Of a stretch of DNA of 64,000 bases, positions 43,956-55,000 are shown piece by piece. The stretch's first letter is position 1. Every line of letters starts with the position of its first letter. This stretch comes from Liolophura sinensis (Eukaryota; Mollusca; Polyplacophora; Chitonida; Chitonidae). The stretch covers positions 15,921,485 through 15,985,484 of the forward strand of contig NC_088296.1 in NCBI RefSeq assembly GCF_032854445.1, given 5' to 3'. Under the pieces are notes generated by a model that searched no databases, was not told the origin of the DNA, and saw nothing but the letters and a program-made list of their open reading frames with translations. Position numbers and translations under genes: made by a program.

Positions 43956-46703
43956 TAACTACTAATGATCTATAGCACGTACACCTGTATCAAGGAGGAC
44001 GGAGCAAATCGCGCGTGGCCCGCGGCACGAGGATGGAGCAAATAAATAAATAAATAAAAATATGAAGAAGTTACAGAGCCGCATGTTTCATCTTGTCCAC
44101 ATTTCAATAGTTGTACCAGTGCCCGGATGGTGAACCCCAGACAACCCTTCTACACTCATCCAGGAAGGACGTAATCCGGGATTAGCTTAACCAACAGACT
44201 GTTGTGTTTAGCGGTCTTGTTCTAACTCGCAGACAAGGCGCAGCTTATTGACTTAGCGTATTTACTTCAGTAATTGCTTGTTAGCACGGACCAAAGAGAG
44301 GGCAGTCGTACTAAATAACTAAGCAAATATGACACGGTGTTTGACGTTAAAGGGAAATGTCACCGGGAACTGAGAAAACTAAACTGATTTGACCAAACCC
44401 ATAGTCCTTACAGCTCATGCATCGCTTCCTACATTCGCTTTATATCACTGCCGCGTGTAGCAATTTTTGTACAGGAACATTGAACGACCCTGAAGTCGCT
44501 GGGGTCGTGCATAAGTCAGAAAGTACAGAACCTCTGTCTCAACTTTTATATCTGTTAATACTTCATGCACATGCATTCTAATTATATTAAGTATGTTTAA
44601 CATTATTCTAACGGTCAAGTGACACAGTTTTATTGATAAATACTGGTTATAAGTCCGCCCAAGGACCCTAGCGGTGGTACTAAGTCCACACAAGCCCACC
44701 TGCGTCACACAGGCTCCACAGGTAAAGCTTGTCTAGTGATGGCAATGATGTTAAGCGAAGGTAAAGAGCGACACATACGCTGTAAGGAGTATGGGCCACT
44801 CCAACTTCATCAGTCTCTGCTAGCGGTTATAGAGCTGTTGTATAGAGAGTGCGCACTCCATGTAGAAGTATCTACGACGTGCGTTGTATCGAGGGAAGAA
44901 ACACCCCGTACAAAAGTAGGAATACAATACACTTCAAACTTTTAACTAGTATAGTATTGTTTATTGTTGATTACAGTGAAACAAAGAGTGAGTGAATTTG
45001 ATATATCTGACGTTTTCCGAGCCCAAACAAGGATGACACGGTTAACATAAAAGAACAAAGAAAATCAAAAACGAAGAACTTTGCAACCACACTGAACACC
45101 TTACCTCTGTTCTGTCGAGGACAAAGTATAGCTTTTAAGGTCTAGTTAAAAATGCTCAAATTTTACATACATCTGTATCCTAGCAACAGGATCTCGAGGG
45201 CATTTTAAAGAAAATTGCGCTTCAGTTTCTTCTTTATCATAGTTATCATGTTTATTGATTCTGAAAAGTCAGCGGTTTGACGGTGAAACATCCGACATCA
45301 ATATAAAAACGCAAAACATCATATCGTCGTACAGTGAAACTTATAAAACCATTAAAACAGATGACTGGTACTGAAAGAAGAAACGACCATTATCACTGGT
45401 GCAAAAACGAATGAATCTAATAAATAAAGAAATTTTTTTCTGAGTACCTTCGACACTGCACTACGTGCATGGCTTACAAGAACGCATAACTTAGCAGTGT
45501 GGTACCGACTATGAAAATCGTCACCAATTTCTCTGCATCTGCAACACTGATATACAAACCTTTCTCAGAGGCACATGCGCTGTCGGGAAGTATCGTAATA
45601 TATGGCAGACAATCTATTGCTGTTCTATGGACGTGACGTCACAAAAGCAGCATTGTTCAAGTGTGGCATTTACCATTTAATTCTAGAGGAATGAAGGGCT
45701 GGCTCGACCCCACTTTTAGTCCCCTACATTTACCAGTCTGGCAGGTCGCGTCTTCCATGTCTTTAAAACAAGGAGTTTAAAGGACTTTGGTTTTATCCAG
45801 GCTCCCTGGTGGTGATTAATGACGACTCTTAAAGAATCGGGGACGTGTTCCATTTTGGCTCAAGGCTGTATGAACTCTGTGGTTCATATGTCAAATCATT
45901 TCTTGTGTCTGTCCTTATATCTATATATTTTAATCCCTTGAATGTAAACATTTTCTCATTGTCACACTGTTTAATACCGATGGTACGGGAGAGCTCCTAG
46001 GCTTTGTGACGCCACTCGAGATGGCTATAACTTGGCAAAATGGCGTCAACAGTTGATTGGTTACTCATTTGACGATTGATTGCTATTTACTGTGCTGATA
46101 AGCGGGTGTAGAATTTTTTAAATATTTTACGAACATTTCTGGAATATCACTTTATTAACGAATTCAGGTTTTGTGCCTGACTTTACGTTTACTTTAACAG
46201 GTTTTCAATCGTATGACGACGAAGATTCAGTAGGTCAAACGCTTGAAGAATACTGTAGTACATCAGTCTGTTCTACTTCCCTATACTGAGACGTTAATCA
46301 TCTGTGGATTGATTCAAGGCGTCTGTATACATTTACCTGCAAACCTTCACGTTTATTGTTTTGAGATACGCTTCTTCTTCTTTGTTTATATATAATATAG
46401 GTATTTTTGTTCAGCATAGCTTTGTTTATTACCACAAATTTTACGTTATTTATAGGATTATGTTCATGTTACAACGGTAGCGGGTGGCGTTTGTATGATA
46501 TGAGGTGTCTGTGGTGTTTTAATTGTGCCACGTAAAGGCACGTGTGTGGGGAGCATTTCTTAGCCACGTTTTTTCCCCATGTCACCAACAAAACACCGTA
46601 AATATTGCACTATTCATTATATAATAACATCATTATTTATAGAATGAAGTATACCTCAGCTCAGTCTAGCCTTTACAAAGTAATTCCTTGACAAAGTGAC
46701 ATA

Positions 46704-46842
46704 TTTATTTATTTATCTGATTTTTTATTGGTGTATAAGGCCGCATATTCAAGAATATACACGAAGGTGGACAGTATTATGGTGGGAGGAAGCCGGGAGA
46801 GCCCACGATCACCCGCAGGTTGCCGCAGACCTTCCCACGTAC
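46704..46842 (-). mobile_element. SINE-A, 3' part, split by insertion
   Basis: Body ends at CCCACGTACG; the remainder resumes at 47193 with TACGGCCGGAGAGGAAGCC. See the nested-insertion finding. Confidence 0.8.
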
Positions 46843-46954
46843 GTTCAAGTGTGACATATTCTTGCAAAAATGTCAGGCATGTTGTTGATGAAGATGGCAG
46901 TCCTGCATGAGGAAAACCATTCGTTTTGGCGTCCTGATATTTATCTAAACTATG

Positions 46955-47100
46955 GGCCTCGCTGACTCAGATAGTTAAAACACTGGCTATCTGAGACTAT
47001 GGGGTTTTTGACCAGTGGGGTCTCGAGTTCGAATCCATCTCACGGTGTCGGGAGGTCATATGACTGAAAATGCCTGAGTAGGAATCTGGCCTATTTTATT
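46955..47100 (+). mobile_element. SINE-C (tRNA-like), inside the SINE-A split
   Basis: GACTCAGATAGTTAAAACAC resembles an A box and GTCTCGAGTTCGAATCCATC a B box; then GGTCATATGACTGAAAATGC. Not foldable as a normal tRNA gene by eye. Confidence 0.6.
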
Positions 47101-47192
47101 AAACAAACCAGTAGAACAGATTCTGGAAGAACTACATATAGCACATAGTCTAGGGCATACTTGATCAGGTCAACGATCTTGAGCATTCGACC

Positions 47193-47252
47193 TTACGGCC
47201 GGAGAGGAAGCCAGCATGAGCTGGACTTGAACTCACAGCGACCATATTGGTG
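47193..47252 (-). mobile_element. SINE-A, 5' part of the split copy
   Basis: TACGGCCGGAGAGGAAGCCA, GCATGAGCTGGACTTGAACT, CACAGCGACCATATTGGTGA. Confidence 0.8.
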
Positions 47253-47499
47253 ATAAACCATTTTTGAATTCAGCTCCACGACACTGCTAGTCTATTTCAA
47301 GAGTGTTTTAATGCAACGTGTCGATGATGTGAACAAGACGACGTATGTAAACCGGAGAAAATGTATAATAAGCTGGCAAATTTGTAATCTCCACCAGACT
47401 GGATGTCATATGTATTTATCACTGTATTAAAAGAAACTTCATTACCTTAAAAATGGTGAGCTGGTTTGTTTATTATGGAAATCGGACATTAACCATGTG

Positions 47500-47580
47500 T
47501 CTTAAAAATCCCCCAACATAAATCCGAGACATGACATGCCAGAGTTGGATTCGAACCCGCGACCTCACTGACTAAAGATA
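47500..47580 (-). mobile_element. SINE-C-like fragment
   Basis: Reverse complement has GTGAGGTCGCGGGTTCGAAT CC, a B-box-like block as in 46955-47100. Confidence 0.45.
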
Positions 47581-47905
47581 ATGATCTTCATCAAGATAAG
47601 TCTTTCTATAACTTTGTAAGTCAGCGAGGGTTGTACATACTCATTAGAAGACATATGAACACAAAACTGTAGTTGTATACAAGTGCATTTTAATGTGTAT
47701 TCCTTAAACATAAAATGTAACAGTGTTATATTCTCATAGTCAGGTAAACGAGAAATTATTCGACGGTACATAGCTATTTAAAGCACTGTTTCTGTATACT
47801 CTATGGTCATGATATCGCCTATAAAATAATACGTGGTAATCAGAGCAAGCAGAAGCAGATTTGCCTCACGCGTGAGCTTTTTTTTTTTTTTTGGCTTCAT
47901 GTACA

Positions 47906-48105
47906 CATTTGTGACATTTGCCTATATTAGGCAACATCTACACATGTGTGAAAGCAGCCTATATTAGGCACTATCTACCCATCTATAACATTTGCCTATA
48001 TTAGGCAACATCTACACATGTGTGGAATCAGCCTATATTTGGCCAGATATATACATTTGTGACATTAGCCTATATTGGACAACACATACACATTTGCCGA
48101 TATTA
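47906..48105. repeat. 37-bp tandem repeat with palindromic core, about 5-6 copies
   Basis: GCCTATATTAGGC or variants occur at 47920, 47957, 47994, 48031 and 48068 (37-bp spacing) and once more at about 48096. The core is an inverted repeat (GCCTA TAT TAGGC), followed by AACATCTACACATGTGTG, itself containing ACACATGTGT. Confidence 0.88.
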
Positions 48106-48730
48106 GAGTACAAGTTAACATTTGTGTTTCGGGAGTATATGGCATGTATCCCTGATATGTTACCTGTATAAATATATCAGTCTTTGGATCATACTATAAT
48201 TCCCAGGATTGTGTAGTGTACTTAGCAGTGGTTTTGGTATGCTCTTACAGCGCGAAAATCTAAATAAATATTTTCTTTGCACCGGCTATATTTCAAATTT
48301 TTTCAATATTTCTTTTACTGCGTAAATATATTTAACCCTATGACCATAACTGGTTTGATTATATGTAACCGTGTAGAAGAGAATATGCCTTTGGTGATGT
48401 GAGTATTACGGTCACCTAATCAGCACTTTTCCGATAGACGTTCCCTCGTATTAAATGTAAATAATGTAATCTAAGGAAGTTGATTCCACCGCTTTAAGTC
48501 AAACATTTTTAATTGGATATAAAATAATTATTCAAAATCCGGCCGTCAATTTTACAAACTTGACAAAAATGTAAGCTAAGCCTGTCCAAGCTTAATGAAT
48601 ATGAGTTAGTTTTTAACTGTTTGTCATAACCTTAGCCTCAGGTAAAAAAAGGAATAACTTTGAGTTCACGCTTTAAAAACAGACACTTTTAAACAGACGT
48701 AGATGTGCTAACACATATACCATAAACTGA

Positions 48731-48846
48731 AGTCGCTTCGCTATCTCGCTACCCTCGCTGCCTTACTTCGCTAGTTCGCTACCTCACTGCCTCGCTACCG
48801 CGCTTCGCTACCTAGTTACCTTGCTTCTCTACTTCACTGCCTCGCC
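48731..48846. repeat. Degenerate CGCTACCTCG-type short repeat
   Basis: About a dozen variants of CTTCGCTACCTCGCTACC in 115 bp with no fixed period, adjoining the 79-bp array. Confidence 0.7.
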
Positions 48847-48916
48847 CGGTATAGAAAGGTGGAGGTAACGAGATGTCCCTCTATCAGCTTCCATACTTCC
48901 GTTCACCTGCTCACTT

Positions 48917-49459
48917 TACAGAGTCAAATTGTATCAGAGACTGAAGTCTGGGCGATCCTAGGAATAATGGTGAATCCCCTCTATCATCTGCTGATTACAG
49001 AGTCAAATGGTATCAGAGACTGAAGTCTGGGCTACCCTCGGAGTAATGGTGAATCACCTCTATCATCTGCTGATTACAGAGTCAAATGGTATCAGTGACT
49101 GAAGTCTGGGCTACCCTCGGAATAATGGTGAATCCCCTCTATCATCTGCTGATTACAGAGTCAAATGGTATCAGAGACTGAAGTCTGGGCGATCCTAGGA
49201 ATAATGGTGAATCCCCTCTATCATCTGCTGATTACAGAGTCAAATGGTATCAGAGACTGAAGTCTGGGCTACCCTCGGAGTAATGGTGAATCACCTCTAT
49301 CATCTGCTGATTACAGAGTCAAATGGTATCAGAGACTGAAGTCTGGGCTACCCTCGGAGTAATGGTGAATCACCTCTATCATCTGCTGATTACAGAGTCA
49401 AATGGTATCAGAGACTGAAGTCTGGGGTACCCTCGGAATAATGGTGAATCACCTCCGTT
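48917..49459. repeat. 79-bp minisatellite, about 7 copies
   Basis: Seven units beginning TACAGAGTCAAATGGTATCA at 48917, 48996, 49075, 49154, 49233, 49312 and 49391. Two sub-types (GCGATCCTAGGAATAA versus GCTACCCTCGGAGTAA) are interleaved. Confidence 0.95.
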
Positions 49460-50002
49460 TATCAGCTGAGTCTTATGACATTCAAAATATAACATAGAAT
49501 AACAATCTCACGGAGATCAAAGGTTGTCAAGATGGTTTTAAATGCAACATGCATTGCCCTTTATAAACTGGTATTATATTTCACTCTTTGAACATAAAGA
49601 TGTGCGCATCATGCAGATCTTAATGGTCAAAGAGTGAAGTGTAAAAACAATGCAGATGCGTACATGTATTATATATAACATGTTTAGGGCATCCGCACTG
49701 GGGAGACAACATAAACCATGCTGTGAGCTTGTATACAGCCTGGTTTTATAAACAAGACAATATTTAAACCGACATCTGCACACCGAAGCCGATTCTACAA
49801 AGCCAGTTCTGATTTCAGTGAAATCTTAAAATAATATTTTAGACATTGTTATTTGGATCATAAAAATTAAATAAATAATGTTATCTTCCTAAATGTTACC
49901 ATCAGACAATGCTCCCTTTACCAAGAATAAAATCAGAAATGGTTTTGTGGAATCGTCCCCGGACTCTAGCACGTTTGTAACCACAGGGTTTTGCTTCTTT
50001 GA

Positions 50003-50100
50003 CTAAAGCCGTACTCAAGACATTTTCACTTACACGATGGCGGCGAGCGTGCTTCGGATAGAGGAAATCGGAATGCTCTGGGCAAAACCACCACAACTGG
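50003..50100 (-). mobile_element. SINE-A fragment
   Basis: AAAGCCGTACTCAAGACATT TTCACTTACACGATGGCGGC, then decayed. Confidence 0.7.
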
Positions 50101-50633
50101 GAAGATATGCTGCCAAAATTGTCCACGTGTTACTAAAGCACATAATCTCCATAAAACATAACGTAAGACTACACGAGATTACCACCTAATTCTGGAGAGC
50201 ATCAGAAGCAAGGAAATTTTGTCAACGCTCTGTACAAGAATGGGATTGCACCAGTATTGATGGACAAGCATCTTGAACCCTTGGCCACGACACTCTCTTC
50301 ATTTTTCCTATTCAACATGAGTATAATGTGTATTTCAGGTGCAGTAGCCTACATACCGAGCATGTAAGTATTGATCAGTAACGTTATGTCGCACATGCGC
50401 GTTAGGTCAAGTCTTTCGTCAGCTTCTTGTTGGAGCTGTGTGTTTTCATTAACTGTTCTCTCCACCGGAAGTTTTCACACCTTATCCCTGACGAAATAAA
50501 GCAATCATCATTCCTTGTTTTCATTACACATTGCATAAATATGTACATTACTTAATGTAACTAAAATTAATGTTTTGTATAAATAGCATTGTCTTTCGGC
50601 ATGTTTGGGCCTGTCTCTACATAATGTCCGTCC

Positions 50634-52015
50634 TCACAAATGTGTGCTTTCAGCGTCATTATTACTGTCTTGTAAATCAAACACCAAAATCTCACTAGCC
50701 TTCATCCGGCCATGCGTGATATACAACTTCTGGTCATCAGATATATGAACACCTTGAGGGCGTTTCAGTCCATGGTTTCTCGTCACCAAATTTCGAAGGA
50801 ATCCGCCACGCGGGCTGAACATGGAAATCCGGCTGTTGTAATGGTCAGCCACGAGGATGTTACCTTGGTGATCGGTACAGACACCGTATGGACATCGGAA
50901 ATAGCCGGAGGCCTGTCCATAGGAACCAAACTGAGACTTGAATTCTCCTTCCGATGTGAAAATTTTTATACAGTGGTTCCCGGAGTCCGACACGATTATG
51001 TCGCCATTCGGAGATACAGTTACGTATCTGGGTTGGGCAAATGACACTGCTGTGTTTAACTTATTTGTGACGAATGAATTCGATCCAGGTTCGAATGTGT
51101 GAACGTATACGTTATTTGACGTGGCGTCAGTGACGATGTAGCGGTCGTTTTTGTCCACCGCAAGTCCAGCAGGATTTTTGAAAATCTCATCGCCCACCCA
51201 TGCGATTTCCTTCCCGTGCTCATCGAGTATGCTCAAAGTCTTGGAACCTTTGAAAGTCACGGCCACCCAGCCGTGAGGCGATAGTACGATGTTCCAAGGC
51301 TGTTTTTTGTCATGTATCGCCAATGTTTTCACCGGTGCACCGAAATGATCGAAACTCTGTAGTTTACTGTTGACGTGATCCGTCACAATGATGTCGCCAT
51401 TATCAAGGGAGACAACCGACGTAGAGTCTTGGAGTTCACCGTCCTGGCGGCCTTTATGGCCGAATCTCAGGAGGGGAGATTTTCTCAGCTCAACTATCCC
51501 TTCGTCGTCTTCGAAAAAGGGATTGACAAATCCCTTAGTGCGGTTGTCTTCCACGTTAATTACAAATACGTCCGGATCAAGGGGAAGGCTTTTCCCTGAA
51601 ACGTTGTCATGGCAACATTTGTTCTTGTTGATGTTGTTATGATTGTTGATATGGGAAACCTCTAATGGTGCCAATTTCCAGGAAACGCGCTTGGGTCGTC
51701 CACGGATCCCGACCCTCCATCTGTCACTGGCGTTGTCACTTTCTTCCCACGAGTTCTCCAAACTCTCCGAAATCGTCGGCAGAGAGGCGTTGTAATTCGT
51801 CCTAAGGATTTCTTCCAAGTTTAACCTCGTGGTTTCTCCCGCTTCCTCCATGACCTTTTTTAGCAGCGCCACCTTCTTCCGGTAAGGATTCTGGGAGAGA
51901 ATTTCCTCCTGAATCTCCCTCGTGGTAATGTCTTCTAAAACCATGTACTCCAGAATATCTTGCAGCTCCTCTTGTCTCAGGCTATGAACGTTCTCCATTA
52001 CGGAATCAACAGTAC
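50634..52015 (-). CDS. NHL gene, exon 3 (beta-propeller)
   Basis: Acceptor TGTATTTGAGCAG after a pyrimidine-rich tract; 2 bases complete Gly, then TVDSV, an internal Met (ATG at 51998) and 454 residues to TGA. NHL signatures include RFGHKGRQDGELQDSTSVVS with DIIVTDHVNSKLQSFD, PAGLAVDKNDRYIVTDATSN, YVTVSPNGDIIVSDSGNHCI, QFGSYGQASGYFRCPYGVCT with NILVADHYNSRISMF, and PQGVHISDDQKLYITH. The exon reads open from the acceptor, so translation could also begin at its own Met. A stretch around NNHNNINKNK is low complexity. Confidence 0.93.
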
Positions 52016-55000
52016 CTGCTCAAATACAGATCAAAGAAAAATCCCTATGAGTATGAAGTATGGTTGGTGCGTGTTAGTATACTGCACTCCATAAATCCTA
52101 ATGTCTTTCCATCTTGGCATCTTGCCATTGGTAATACCAGCTTATGATAAAGTGGTCATTTGAAAATATAACACTTGATCCACTTAGAGGGATTACCCGG
52201 AACCCATAACAATGAAGGAATCTCTTGAACAATTAAAAAAATGTAAACAAAAAAAAAAAAACAAAAAAAAAAAAACAAATCGACAGGCGGTCACAAATTG
52301 CGACGTATGCATATTTCCATAATGCAACCCTCGATCAAGACCATGACGAACATCATCTCCAACAACAACAGAAGCTACGTCATCCACCATCGTGCTACAC
52401 GTCACAGCTAAAAAGTAACTGTGCTTATGGTACAGTAAATGGAGTAGAACCAGAGCAACGACGACAGTGTGGTAATTGGTATGATGGCTCATTTGGGTTA
52501 AGTTGTAAGCCGTGTGTCTTCATATAGCAATGCAATGGAGCCATATAACAATGTGACGTTTTGTTTATGTATTTATATATTTATTTATTTGATTGGTGTT
52601 TAATGCGTACTCAAGAATATTTCACTTATACGACGGCAGCCAGGATTATGGTGGAAGGAAACTGGTGGGAAGAAACTGAACTCACATCGACCACATGGAT
52701 GAGGGGCTCCGGAGTCATCGTATCGCGCTGGCACGCTATCCACCTTGGCCACCTTAGCTCCTTTGCTTATTAAGAAAGGATTCTCTTAGGCGGGTTATGT
52801 TCTTAACTTTAGGTTAAATTTTTGCAAGATGAGTTTTTGTAACTGAGATTGTGGTTTGAGGATGACTAGAACGGAACCTCATACAAAACATGGATTGAGG
52901 CGGTCTGAAAGGGAAGAGTTCAAATCCAGCATAACTTGTTTAGTGCCTATATGATACAGTTTTCGGCAAGCAATTTACATAGAACGACTGTCGCGGAATA
53001 AAACACTGTATGGCTCACTAAGAATAGTTTACATCCGATCAAAATGGTAAAATAAACAAATACAATTCCAAAACATTCGCATTTTAAAACTCAGATGCAA
53101 CAATGAGCGACTTGTTGTCAAAATACAGAGTGTAAAAAGCACGGTTTCCATAGAAACACGATTTTAATGACATCACTGAACATGATTTTTTTTTCTTACA
53201 GGTATGGCTATACGAGCAACAAAAAAGGCAGAGGAATTTACACCAGATCTTTTCATACCAAATTCAAATGCGTACACACGGAATGTGGTATAAAAATAAC
53301 GTTTTGTAGGGTCACGTGGTTCAGCATGTGGTTTGCAGGGATTACAGATAGGGTCGCGTTCTTCCTCATGGCCCCGTCTTATTCACGGAAATAGTGCAGA
53401 CGAGCTATATGACAAAATATACACGGCTCTATTAGCTGAGCTATGGTATAGCGTAAACAGCTGTATAATCTGTGATCTATGCAAGCTCATCGCTTTGTTA
53501 AAGTAACACTGAAACCATCAAGAACTTATTGAAAATGCTGTTTTTGTTACTTACTTGTACATTCGTTTTAGAAAATAGTCCTTCGCCAAAAGCGACATTT
53601 GTGTACATTGCACTTAAGAGATACAACATACAGACTGAGAGAAATACCATGGCAACGACAGCGAATACAGAACGACCAGTTCGACGAAAAAAGAGTAAAT
53701 GGGATGGTAATTTAACATATAACCATAACCTTCATACATATCTTAAAACAAAAGAAAATATGATAATCATAGACCTATTTTTGTAATGGGTAAACTACAA
53801 ATTCATAAAATAAATCGCTCTGAAAAATGTTATAAAACTTAATGTGCTAAGTTGCCTATGTCCATTATTCTTGACTATAAAACTTAATGGAACTAAACCC
53901 CATCACGCCCCTCCTTAAAAATGCCTTTAAGGCAAATAGAATCTGTCCACTTACAAAAGGGTCAAATAAGTGTGATCAGTCAATACTGTAACCGTAACAA
54001 CCTGATAACTGATGACTTTCAAGCGGGATTATGGTGAATTCCACGTTTGCAGTTGTTATATTTTTCAAAAACCCGTCCTCCTTTAAGTCATTACACTGTT
54101 TATTTTGTAACCTAATCGCAAAATTCTCAAAACATTCACATAGCCTAAAGAGTTAAGCCTGTTTAAAATTTGGAAAATATTTTAACCTATGCACTGTGGA
54201 TATGTAACCTTGAGTTAGTCTCTTGGATTGAATGACTCAAACCTTTTTAATTCGATACTTCATTAGACGCTTGGCAAAACACCTTACCCAGAAGCCCTCT
54301 CGTGTCTTCCGAGTGGCGCCATCGGCCGCCAAGCTTTCCCAGACACTCAAGTTGCACCCATTCTGACAACGACAGAACGGTGGCCATCTTGTTGTTGTTG
54401 TTGTTGCTGTTGTATTGTGTCGGGGTATGTTGTAGGTGTTACCCTCTGGCATTGACACAAAGACAGCTGATCTACTTATAGCCAAGACTTCACGAGTTAT
54501 GCCCCAGGTCACATGCATAGATATACACGCTGAGATGTACAAATTCCCCATTTACAGTATCGGCGAGCTATCTTAGATGAGATAATCTTTTCGGTCGTAT
54601 AGTGGTTAAATACCATCCTTTAGTATATAGTAGTACAGCGTTAAGGGGATTGGAGTCGGGTCAGGCGCAGGGGTCAGCGAGGGACGCGCAAATAAAGCAT
54701 GATACAAATTTAGGTGCATCAACGCCCGAAGAAAACTTGATAGTTGTCTTATGAATGAAATGTCCATGACAACGGCGTGAAACAATAGTGAAACAAATAA
54801 AATTAGGAAACTTGTGAAACATTTAATGTTAAATTTAACAGAGAATCTGTTGTCTGAGTGATGCTATAATGTATACAGCTCTAGTTCACGTTTCTACAGT
54901 TGACAGTCAAAACTGGTTTATTATTGGTGCAATAATTGACAAAGGTCTCCTGTACAGCCACTGTACACTGTAAAGCGAATATTTGTGAATTTCCATTTCA

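Larger units (their letters stand above)
39010..46703. other. Gene-poor DNA
   Basis: Besides the LINE-like remnant, the AACACAA element and G/C-rich tracts listed separately, I can support no gene here. Short open frames lack family similarity or splice-site support. Confidence 0.5.

Noticed and set aside
45000-46400. Possible exons in the 45-46 kb interval
   Set aside because: Only short frames with no family similarity were seen; a stretch near 46200-46300 faintly resembles decayed SINE-B.
47906-48105. CRISPR-like spacing of palindromes
   Set aside because: Whole 37-bp units are repeated without unique spacers, and the DNA is from an animal.
52193-52492. Minus-strand open frame with a hydrophobic N-terminus and a Phe-rich run
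   Set aside because: The Phe run comes from an A-tract on the plus strand; no domain, no splice support.
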